NCBI GenBank assembly: GCA_035493495.1
Contig: DATJIG010000214.1
Coordinates: 1 to 18,715 of the forward strand
Direction of reading: 5' to 3'
Length of the DNA stretch: 18,715 nucleotides
Source: DATJIG01 sp035493495
GTDB lineage: Bacteria > Pseudomonadota > Alphaproteobacteria > SMXQ01
Position numbers and translations under genes: made by a program. The notes below the pieces were generated by a model. The model was not told the origin of the DNA. It saw only the letters and a list, made by a program, of their open reading frames with translations, and ran no database searches. Positions 8,368-14,398 of this stretch are shown piece by piece. The first letter of the stretch is position 1, and the number at the start of each line of letters is the position of its first letter.

Positions 8368-8392
8368 CTCCGGGTGAATCGCTCGCCCGGAG
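8368..8392 (-). promoter_or_regulatory. Stem-loop just upstream of the ops-like element
   Basis: CTCCGGG (8386-8392, minus-strand reading) pairs perfectly with CCCGGAG (8368-8374) across an 11-nt loop. The stem ends one base before GCGGTAGC, so its 3' base lies about 10-11 nt before the end of the ops-like sequence, the spacing typical of hairpin-stabilised pauses. A second small hairpin, GGGG-ACT-CCCC (8346-8356), follows. No U-tract makes it a classical terminator. Confidence 0.5.
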
Positions 8393-8416
8393 GTCTCACG
8401 CACAAACGCCTCGACG

Positions 8417-8914
8417 TCATGCCGCCGCGACGATATCCTCGCACGACGCGCCGGTCATCACCCGACGACCGAGCACATCCAACAACAGCCACACGCGGTC
8501 CCGTCCTTCGACCCGAAGGATCGTGGCCACGTGTTCGACGAACGGACCATCGCGCAACCGCACGACGTCACCAGTACGGAACTCGGTCTCCGGCAGCGGG
8601 ATAAAGCCCTCGGCGTCCTGTCGGGCGTGAAGCTCGTCGATAAATCCCTCGGGTACAGCGACGGGCCGGTCGCCTCGGCAAATCAGCCGTTGCACGCCAC
8701 AGGTGCCGTTGATCGCGCGCCATGGCCGGCGTACCGGATCAAGGACGACGAACAGATACCCCGGAAACAGGGCTACGGGCGCGATTTCAGTGCGCCGGGC
8801 GTGACGTCGCGTCTTGCGGATTTGAGGAAGCCACACTTCGAATCCCTGCCGGGCGAGATGCTGCGCCGCGCGTGCTTCCTGGTGGGCGCGTGTCGAGACC
8901 GCGTACCAGCTCAC
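8417..8914 (-). CDS. RfaH-like NusG-family transcription elongation factor
   Basis: A 165-residue specialised NusG paralog, close in length to E. coli RfaH (162). The N-terminal NGN domain (1 to about 100) reads SWYAVSTRAHQEARAAQHL, then LFPGYLFVVLDP and INGTCGV; RfaH has LFPNYLFVEFDP and INATRGV at the same places. R9, R15 and H19 align with RfaH K10, R16 and H20, and T of INGT with T72, all in the ops-reading face; R73 is replaced by C. A KOW-like C-terminal domain follows (about 112-160, FRTGDVVRLRDGPF onward). The GTG start overlaps the regulator stop as GTGA. Expected role: loading on RNA polymerase and antitermination or translation coupling over the sugar operon. Housekeeping NusG is less likely given context and divergence. 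Confidence 0.9.
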   Translation of the reverse strand: MSWYAVSTRAHQEARAAQHLARQGFEVWLPQIRKTRRHARRTEIAPVALFPGYLFVVLDPVRRPWRAINGTCGVQRLICRGDRPVAVPEGFIDELHARQDAEGFIPLPETEFRTGDVVRLRDGPFVEHVATILRVEGRDRVWLLLDVLGRRVMTGASCEDIVAAA

Positions 8915-9594
8915 AGCGTCCCCCCCACGGCTCGCGGGAGCGGCTGCTCGCGATCGGTCACCACTTCGAGCAACACCGGACAGACGATGCGGTCCTGCGG
9001 CAGCGCGCGCCGCAGATCATCATAGGTCGCCTGGGGCGATCGGCCGTCGGTGATGACGATCCGGTCGAACGGCGCGCACTCGTCGAGCGAGCGCACGACA
9101 TCGACACCGGCAGCGCGCCGCTGGTTGCTTGCCGCATCGACGATGGCGACGATCTCGATCTCGAACTCAAGCGCCGCGATCGCCGCGATCTCGGCCAGCT
9201 CACCCACTCCGGCGAGCACGACCCGTCGCGCACCGGCACGCGCCGCGTCCGCAAACAGCGCCGCGTACTCCGCGCGCGCCTCGCGGAAGAACGACAGCGA
9301 GAAGTTGAGATACTCGGCAACGAGCCGGCTCTTCTCGGCGAAACCCTTGGGCGTCAGGTAGTACTTGTAGCGACGCGCCGGAGCGCTGCTGACCTTGACC
9401 AGCCCCTTGCGCACCGCGCGCTTGAGCAGCGCGTTGACGAGTCCGACCGCGACGCCGACCCGCTTCGAGAGCGATATCTGCGTGTCCTCGGTTCCGGACT
9501 CGATCGCCGTGAACAGCCTGAGCTCGGTCCGGGTCTGGAGGGGCGTGGCCCCTTCGGCCGACTCGCGCCGCTCCGGGGCGCCCCGAGCAGGCAT
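8911..9594 (-). CDS. Winged-helix regulator with C-terminal Rossmann-like domain
   Basis: A 227-residue protein, first gene of the sugar operon. Residues about 23-95 form a winged-helix DNA-binding domain: LRLFTAIES, then SLSKRVGVAVGLVNALLKRAVRKGLV as the helix-turn-helix, and a basic wing ARRYKYYLTPKG resembling MarR-type regulators. Residues about 122-205 resemble a Rossmann-like or CoA-binding-type fold (RRVVLAGVGELAEIAAIAAL, IEIVAIVDA, DRIVITDG), so a small ligand such as a nucleotide sugar may be sensed; the ligand is unknown. The start at 9594 has AGAAGG at 9600-9605 with 5-nt spacing. A palindrome in its promoter is a candidate autoregulatory site. It overlaps the RfaH-like gene by GTGA. 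Confidence 0.82.
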   Translation of the reverse strand: MPARGAPERRESAEGATPLQTRTELRLFTAIESGTEDTQISLSKRVGVAVGLVNALLKRAVRKGLVKVSSAPARRYKYYLTPKGFAEKSRLVAEYLNFSLSFFREARAEYAALFADAARAGARRVVLAGVGELAEIAAIAALEFEIEIVAIVDAASNQRRAAGVDVVRSLDECAPFDRIVITDGRSPQATYDDLRRALPQDRIVCPVLLEVVTDREQPLPRAVGGTL

Positions 9595-9626
9595 TTTAAC
9601 CTTCTATAAGTATTTGTCCTAACACA

Positions 9627-9655
9627 AGAATACGCGTTCACGTCGTGAACGTCAA
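9627..9655 (-). promoter_or_regulatory. Sigma-70-type promoter of the regulator-RfaH-pse operon
   Basis: On the minus strand, -35 TTGACG (9650-9655) and -10 TATTCT (9627-9632) are separated by exactly 17 nt. The predicted start is near 9620, giving a short leader of about 26 nt with AGAAGG before the ATG at 9594. It is the clearest promoter upstream of the sugar operon. Confidence 0.72.
9635..9651. promoter_or_regulatory. Perfect palindrome in the promoter spacer, candidate operator
   Basis: CGTTCACG-T-CGTGAACG is a perfect 8+8 inverted repeat with a one-base centre. It fills the spacer between -10 and -35 and touches the -35 by two bases. A dimeric winged-helix protein bound here would block RNA polymerase. 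The adjacent regulator gene is the obvious candidate ligand, by inference. Confidence 0.65.
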
Positions 9656-9704
9656 GAATCGCGAGAACGGCCGGCCGGGCCGATCTCGGCGACGCGGCGG
9701 ATGA

Positions 9705-9730
9705 CCCGGACGGTCCAAGGACCGCCCGGG
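9705..9730 (-). terminator. Strong hairpin just after the GH16 gene
   Basis: Twelve base pairs (one G-U) with a two-base loop, beginning about 8 nt past the GH16 stop at 9739. No U-run follows, so it may be a GC-rich terminator or an mRNA 3' stabiliser. It separates the GH16 transcript from the operon promoter at 9627-9655. Confidence 0.5.
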
Positions 9731-9738
9731 ATTCCAGT

Positions 9739-12700
9739 TCAGGAGAACGCGAAGTCGTGGCTGGCGACGCCCGACAGCGTGGTGTTGTTGAGGGTGATGC
9801 TGTCGCCGGTGGCAAGCTGGATGACAAGATTGGTGCCGACCTGGGTTGCGTGGGACCCGATGTCGGAGAAGCTCGCGATTCCCACCTCACCCGAGATCTG
9901 GATCACGTCCTGGTTCGAGCGGAAGTCGGTGACCACGTCGTTGCCGTCACCGCGGTTGAACACCATCAGGTCATAGCCGCCGCCGAACGTGATGGTGTCG
10001 TCGCCGGTGCCGCCCACCAGGATGTCGTTGCCGGCGCCGCCATCGAGGCTGTCGTTACCCGCGAGGCCATGGATCACATCGTCGCCGGCACCACCTGACA
10101 GCACGTTGGCACCGCTGTTCCCGACCAGGACGTTGTCGAGCCCATTGCCGGTACCGTTAATCGACGCCGTTCCCATCAGCGTCAGGTTCTCGACGTTGGC
10201 GGACAGCGTGTGGGTCACCGAGCTACGCACCTCGTCGATGCCCTGGCCCGAGCTCTCGTTCACGACGTCGCCCGAGTTGTCGACGTAGTAGATGTCATTG
10301 CCCGCACCGCCGGCCATGGTGTCGGCGCCGGCCTTGCCGTCGAGCGTGTTATTTCCGGAGTTGCCGGTGATCGAGTTGTCGAGCGAGTTGCCCGTGCCAT
10401 CGATCGAGCCGCTGCCGGTCAGGACGAGGTTCTTGGTCGCAGCGTCGAGGGTGACGCTGCTGGAACTTTTCAGCGTGGAATTGCCGGCCGACTTTCCGCC
10501 GACTGGACTGCTCTGGCTGTTGTCGAAGAGGAAATCGTAGCTGCTGAGGCTCGACACACTGATGTTGTTGAGGGTCAGCGTATCCCCCGTGGCGAACGAC
10601 AGCACCAGATTGGACCCAGCCTGCGTCGCGTGGGCCTGCAGGTCGGCGAAGCTGGTGAAACCGGGGATGCCGATCAGACGGATGACATCCTGCATCGCAG
10701 AGAAGTCGGTCACCGTGTCGTTGCCGTCGCCGGCCGCGAAGATCAGCACGTCGCTTCCGGCCCCCAACGTGATGGTGTCGTTGCCGGCGCCGCCCCACAC
10801 GATGTCGTTGCCATTCCCGGCATCAATGGTGTCGTTTCCGGCCTGACCATAGATCACGTCGTTGCCATCGCCGCCAATGAGCACGTTCGCGCCCGCGTTG
10901 CCGAACAGGTCGTTGTCGAGCGAATTCCCGGTTCCGTTGATCGCCGCCGAGCCCAGCAGCTCCAGCACCTCGACGTTCGCCGGCAGAGTGTAGGTGACCG
11001 ACGTCCGGATCGCGTCGGTCCCCTGGGACAGGTTCTCGGTCACCACGTCGGCCGCGTTGTCGACGATGTAGGTGTCGTTTCCGGCGCCACCGATCATCGT
11101 GTCGGCGCCACCCAGACCGTTGATGACGTTGTCGGCCGAATTGCCGGTGATGACGTTGTCGAGCGCATTGCCGGTCCCGTTGATCGGGTCGGTCCCGGTC
11201 AGCGTCAAATTCGGCGTGGTCGCGTCGAGAGTATAGCTGACCGAACTGGAGATCGTCGTCGGCGGAGGGGCCGGAACGATAGGGTTTCCCGCCGCATCGA
11301 AAAACGCAAACGAGCCGCTGGTCAGGGCGGACAGCGTCGTGTTCGCGAGCGTGATGCTGTCGCTGGCCGCGAGCTGTATGACAACGCCGGTTCCGACCTG
11401 AGTTGCGTGCGACTGGATGTCGGTGAAGCTCGCAAATCCGGTCTCGCCGTAGATCTTGATGAGATCCTGCGAGGTGAATCCCGCAATCGTGTCATTGCCG
11501 TCGCCGGCATTGAATATGACGATGTCGTTGCCGTTGCCCAGCGTCAGCGAGTCGTTGCCGGTTCCGCCGATCACCGTGTCGTTGCCGTCGCCGGCATTGA
11601 TCGTGTCGTTGCCCGCGCCGCCCTGCAAGAGGTTGGCCGCCGCGTTCCCGGTAATAACATTGTCCAGCGCGTTGCCGGTACCGTTGATCGCAGCCGTCCC
11701 GGAAAGGATCAGATTCTCGACATTGGCGGTCAGGGTGTAGGTGATCGAGCTGGTGACGGTGTCCGTGCCCTCGCCCGCGTTTTCGATCACCACGTCGCCC
11801 GCATTGTCGACGACGTATGAGTCGTTGCCGATGCCGCCAACCATCGAATCGGCACCCGTTCCGCCGTCGAGCGTGTCGTTACCGCCCGCGCCCAGCAGCG
11901 TGTCGTTGCCGTCCAGTCCCTGAAGGAGATTGGCGGCGTCATTACCGGTGATGGTGTTGGCCAGGGCGTTACCGGTGCCGTTGATCGCCGAGGTGCCGGT
12001 GAGCGTCAGATTCTGGGTCGTCGCGTCGAGCGTGGCACTGACCGAGCTCGACGTGGTCGTTGCGGTCGCGCCGCTCGCCGCGTATTCGACCGTGCCGTTG
12101 ATCGCCAGGATCTGCGAACCGTCGGTCGTCGTAGCGCCGTTGGTCGCATTGTTGAACGCCGCTGCGGAGACGTTCTGACCGTTGATCGTCACGGACTGCA
12201 CGTAGAGGTTGCGGTCGGTCGATAAGCTGCCGCCCCAGGCATCATTTATGAAGGTAACGTCGACCGTGTGATAACCGGTCGCCGTAAAATTCCCGGCGAC
12301 GGTAATGTCCTGCCACTGCCCCAGGCTGTGGTTGGCTGTCGCCGTGTAGATACCAGCCTGACGGATACCGTCGACCGAGACATAGAACTGGGCGTCGCCG
12401 CTCCAGGCGTCTTCGGCCACACGCACGGTGAGCGCATTCGTATACGTCGTCGTGGCCGTCCCGCTGGTCGCACCGTAGAGGTTGCTCGTGTCGATGCCGT
12501 CGGGCGAGGAGAGGGTTTGCAGCGCGACCCCAGTCGCGTTCGGATCGCTGGAATAGGCGCGGATGTAATCGATCTTGAGCTGACCGGTCTCGCCGGTCGG
12601 GCTGCCGGCCCAACTTCCGCCGACCGCCAGATTGACCAGCAGGTACATCGGCTTGTTCATATCGGTCGGCGTCTTGAGCTGATAGACCGCCTGCCCGTCA

Positions 12701-13278
12701 ATGTAATAGGTGAGAGCGTTCGGCTCCCAGTCGATCCCGTACGTGTGATAGCCGGTGTAGATGTTGCCGTTGTTCGGCACCGTCACCCAGCTGCCGCCGC
12801 TCTGGGTTGAATCGCCGCTGATTGCGCCGACGTGGACCGAGGTCGAACCGCCTTCGCCGTTCGCATTGGTCGCGCCGAACGCCTCGAGCGGATCGAGCTC
12901 GGGGGGCCAACTCTTATCCGCGGGAAGCAACCAGAATGCGGGCCACAATCCTGCTCCTTGCGGAAGCTCGGCGCGGATCTCGAAGTAGCCGTAGGTCTGC
13001 GTGAACATCCCTTCGGTCGTGATCAGACCGGAGTTGTAGGCGAGTCCGTCGGGATTGCTGCCGGGGCTCGCGGTGATGGTCAGCTCGCCGTTCTGCAGCG
13101 AGAAAGGATTCACGCCAACGGTCGGGTCCGAGTAGTACTCCTGCTCGCCGTTTGAAGGCAGCGAACGCCCACCGAAGTAGAACGTCGTCTGATATCCCGA
13201 GCTGCCATCGGGCGACCATGTGAATGAATTGAACTCATCGTCGTAGGTCAGCTTGAAGCCGGTGAGGTCGAGGGCCAT
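9739..13278 (-). CDS. Secreted GH16 glycanase with CBM60-like domain and triplicated RTX modules (ExsH-like)
   Basis: A 1179-residue protein. Residues about 9-245 are a glycoside hydrolase family 16 domain with the ExDxxE active-site motif as E127-L-D129-P-L-E132, preceded by GLWPAFWLLP. Such enzymes cut beta-glucans or exopolysaccharides; Sinorhizobium ExsH (succinoglycan depolymerase) has a similar plan. Residues about 280-400 look like a calcium-dependent CBM60/CBM36-type domain (VSVDG, FINDAWGG, DRNLYV). From about 414 to the end are three ~240-residue modules of GGxGxDxxx RTX nonapeptides. No signal peptide is seen at MALDLTGFKL, so type I secretion is expected; no transporter genes are in the window. 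No strong Shine-Dalgarno precedes the start. The substrate is unknown. Confidence 0.92.
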   Translation of the reverse strand: MALDLTGFKLTYDDEFNSFTWSPDGSSGYQTTFYFGGRSLPSNGEQEYYSDPTVGVNPFSLQNGELTITASPGSNPDGLAYNSGLITTEGMFTQTYGYFEIRAELPQGAGLWPAFWLLPADKSWPPELDPLEAFGATNANGEGGSTSVHVGAISGDSTQSGGSWVTVPNNGNIYTGYHTYGIDWEPNALTYYIDGQAVYQLKTPTDMNKPMYLLVNLAVGGSWAGSPTGETGQLKIDYIRAYSSDPNATGVALQTLSSPDGIDTSNLYGATSGTATTTYTNALTVRVAEDAWSGDAQFYVSVDGIRQAGIYTATANHSLGQWQDITVAGNFTATGYHTVDVTFINDAWGGSLSTDRNLYVQSVTINGQNVSAAAFNNATNGATTTDGSQILAINGTVEYAASGATATTTSSSVSATLDATTQNLTLTGTSAINGTGNALANTITGNDAANLLQGLDGNDTLLGAGGNDTLDGGTGADSMVGGIGNDSYVVDNAGDVVIENAGEGTDTVTSSITYTLTANVENLILSGTAAINGTGNALDNVITGNAAANLLQGGAGNDTINAGDGNDTVIGGTGNDSLTLGNGNDIVIFNAGDGNDTIAGFTSQDLIKIYGETGFASFTDIQSHATQVGTGVVIQLAASDSITLANTTLSALTSGSFAFFDAAGNPIVPAPPPTTISSSVSYTLDATTPNLTLTGTDPINGTGNALDNVITGNSADNVINGLGGADTMIGGAGNDTYIVDNAADVVTENLSQGTDAIRTSVTYTLPANVEVLELLGSAAINGTGNSLDNDLFGNAGANVLIGGDGNDVIYGQAGNDTIDAGNGNDIVWGGAGNDTITLGAGSDVLIFAAGDGNDTVTDFSAMQDVIRLIGIPGFTSFADLQAHATQAGSNLVLSFATGDTLTLNNISVSSLSSYDFLFDNSQSSPVGGKSAGNSTLKSSSSVTLDAATKNLVLTGSGSIDGTGNSLDNSITGNSGNNTLDGKAGADTMAGGAGNDIYYVDNSGDVVNESSGQGIDEVRSSVTHTLSANVENLTLMGTASINGTGNGLDNVLVGNSGANVLSGGAGDDVIHGLAGNDSLDGGAGNDILVGGTGDDTITFGGGYDLMVFNRGDGNDVVTDFRSNQDVIQISGEVGIASFSDIGSHATQVGTNLVIQLATGDSITLNNTTLSGVASHDFAFS
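9742..12039 (-). repeat. Three in-frame ~0.75-kb coding repeats (RTX modules)
   Basis: Three related modules occupy protein residues 414-660, 681-918 and 940-1179 (approximately 12039-11299, 11238-10525 and 10461-9742). Each runs in the same order: a TLDATTxNLTLTG strand, INGTGNxLDN, a first RTX block with NDxYxVDN, a second INGTGN, a second RTX block, GDGNDxVxDF, then SHATQVGTNLVIQLATGDSITLNN and a short terminal segment. The linkers differ: residues 661-680 are proline-rich, 919-939 serine/glycine-rich. The period is 801 then 777 nt. Unequal crossing-over or segmental duplication within the gene is the likely origin. Confidence 0.85.
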
Positions 13279-13301
13279 GGGTCACGTGCTCGCGCGGGAG
13301 T

Positions 13302-13320
13302 GCTGCAGGTCCGCTGCAGC
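13302..13320 (-). promoter_or_regulatory. Inverted repeat in the GH16 leader
   Basis: GCTGCAG and CTGCAGC form a perfect 7-bp inverted repeat with a 5-nt loop, 23 nt upstream of the GH16 ATG. It could be an operator or an RNA hairpin affecting translation, as no good Shine-Dalgarno is seen between it and the start. No convincing promoter hexamers were found upstream. Confidence 0.35.
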
Positions 13321-13627
13321 CCGTGACGAACATGTGTCCTAAATCAGACAGCTGTGCAGTTAACGTTCTCGGGAATTCGCGACAAAGGTCGGCGCGCTAC
13401 TGTCTTTCGCGAGCGAAGCTGAGCCGCACGCATCGATGACGTGTGTTACGCCGAATCCCAACGTCGAATCTGGCTTCCGCTGACTTCGATGGGCGTCGGA
13501 CGCTCGCGATCGAAAGGCGATCTCGCTCACGACGCGATCACGATGAATTGAGTGTGTCATCGACTCCGCGCACCGCAACGCAGCGGAACCAAGCTTGGCC
13601 GTTCGCCGAACATGCTAAGGTCGCTCC
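13321..13627. other. Divergent intergenic region between GH16 and the small membrane protein gene
   Basis: Within the 349-nt gap (13279-13627) upstream regions of both divergent genes must lie here. I see a short inverted repeat GTTCG-C-CGAAC at 13601-13611 just before the plus-strand gene and the octamer TGTCCTAA at 13335-13342, but no convincing promoter hexamers and no credible gene. Confidence 0.4.
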
Positions 13628-13813
13628 ATGCGCTCCTTGCTGCTCACCGCCGGATTGCTCGCCATCGTCGTCGGCCTGCTGTGGATCGGCCAGGGACTCG
13701 GCTGGATCCTCTGGCCGAAGACCAGCTTCATGCTGAACCAGACCAAGTGGTCGTGGTATGGCGCCATCCTGGCGACAGCCGGCGCGGTGATCGCCGTCCT
13801 GTCGCGGCGTTGA
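13628..13813 (+). CDS. Small two-helix membrane protein of unknown function, copy 1
   Basis: A 61-residue protein. Two hydrophobic helices (about 3-20 and 43-58) flank a polar loop with WIGQGLGWILWPKTSFM and NQTKW, ending in a positively charged SRR tail. I associate the WIGQGxG...SFM...W pattern with short uncharacterised inner-membrane proteins in Proteobacteria, but know no function for it. AAGG at 13617-13620 lies 7 nt before the ATG. It is divergent from the GH16 gene and followed by a paralog on the same strand at 14024. Coding is supported by codon use, the ribosome site and this paralogy. Confidence 0.75.
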   Translation: MRSLLLTAGLLAIVVGLLWIGQGLGWILWPKTSFMLNQTKWSWYGAILATAGAVIAVLSRR

Positions 13814-14023
13814 CTCGCCTCACACCATCGCGGCTGGTCGTCACGCGAGTGCGTAGTCGTGCGCATCGTTACGGTTGCGCAAAGACGAGAATGTGTGCGC
13901 CGACACATTCCTGCCGCCGACCGTTCGAGTCCGCGCGAAAGTTCGCGCTTGTTCGAACGATCTTTGTCTCAACCTGCAGCGTCTCTTAACGGAGGCGCAG
14001 CAATCCGGGACTACCGTGGCATC

Positions 14024-14212
14024 ATGCGCATCGCACTCATCACCTTCGGCACCGTCGCCATGGCGTTGGGACTGGTGTGGATCGTCCAGCAGGGCGGTTG
14101 GGCACCATGGCCGCTGGCGCGGTTCTCGTTGCCGAGCATACGTTGGCTGACGTACGGCGCCATTCCGGTTCTCGGCGGCTGGACGTTGCTGATGTTCGCG
14201 CGCCGACTGTAA
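14024..14212 (+). CDS. Small two-helix membrane protein of unknown function, copy 2 (diverged paralog)
   Basis: A 62-residue protein sharing plan and key positions with the 61-residue neighbour at 13628: N-terminal helix ending GLVWIVQQGGWAPWP, an aromatic turn with RW, YGAI at the start of the second helix, and a terminal ARRL. The conserved GQG of copy 1 has become QQG and SFM has become RFSL, so this copy is diverged. An in-frame ATG at 13859 would add 55 residues with no hydrophobic or conserved character; 14024 is preferred because it aligns with copy 1. The ribosome site is weak. Function is unknown. Confidence 0.65.
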   Translation: MRIALITFGTVAMALGLVWIVQQGGWAPWPLARFSLPSIRWLTYGAIPVLGGWTLLMFARRL

Positions 14213-14269
14213 GGCGCGCGCCCGGCCATCAACACCGCGCAGAGGCCGCGCGGCATGGAACGCGCGTAC

Positions 14270-14359
14270 TCAGCGCCCGTAGTACATCAGAAAATAGACG
14301 ATTAGCGCCGCGACGAACGCGGCGACCGATGCGACCTTCAAGTTGAAGCCCTCGAACAT
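14270..14359 (-). CDS. 29-residue single-helix membrane peptide downstream of alaS
   Basis: A very short gene, 29 codons plus TGA. The peptide starts MFEGFNLKVASVAAFVAALI and ends VYFLMYYGR: an amphipathic start, one hydrophobic helix of about 19 residues (9-27) and a terminal arginine. GGGGAG at 14366-14371 sits 6 nt before the ATG. It lies 39 nt after the alaS stop on the same strand, so it could be co-transcribed with alaS. I do not recognise the family. The ribosome-site spacing and coherent transmembrane profile support real coding, but a 29-codon frame could be chance. Confidence 0.6.
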   Translation of the reverse strand: MFEGFNLKVASVAAFVAALIVYFLMYYGR

Positions 14360-14398
14360 CGTCCGCTCCCCGCGTGACGCGTCTGAGACCCGGAATAC

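Noticed and set aside
8329..8403. Upstream in-frame ATG that would lengthen PseB by 25 residues
   Set aside because: The extension crosses the hairpin and ops-like leader, has no family similarity, and the ATG at 8328 has a good ribosome site.
10210..11820. A 536-codon plus-strand open frame opposite the RTX repeats
   Set aside because: Its repetitive VVA/DRV-rich peptide is the complement of the RTX codons, not an independent gene.
13941..13954. GTTC repeat resembling an alphaproteobacterial LexA (SOS) box
   Set aside because: The two GTTC units are separated by 6 nt; the known box is GTTC-N7-GTTC, and the nearby gene has no SOS link.
14213..14222. GGCGCGCGCC palindrome between the convergent small genes as a terminator
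   Set aside because: It is a simple GC palindrome with no loop and no T-run on either side.
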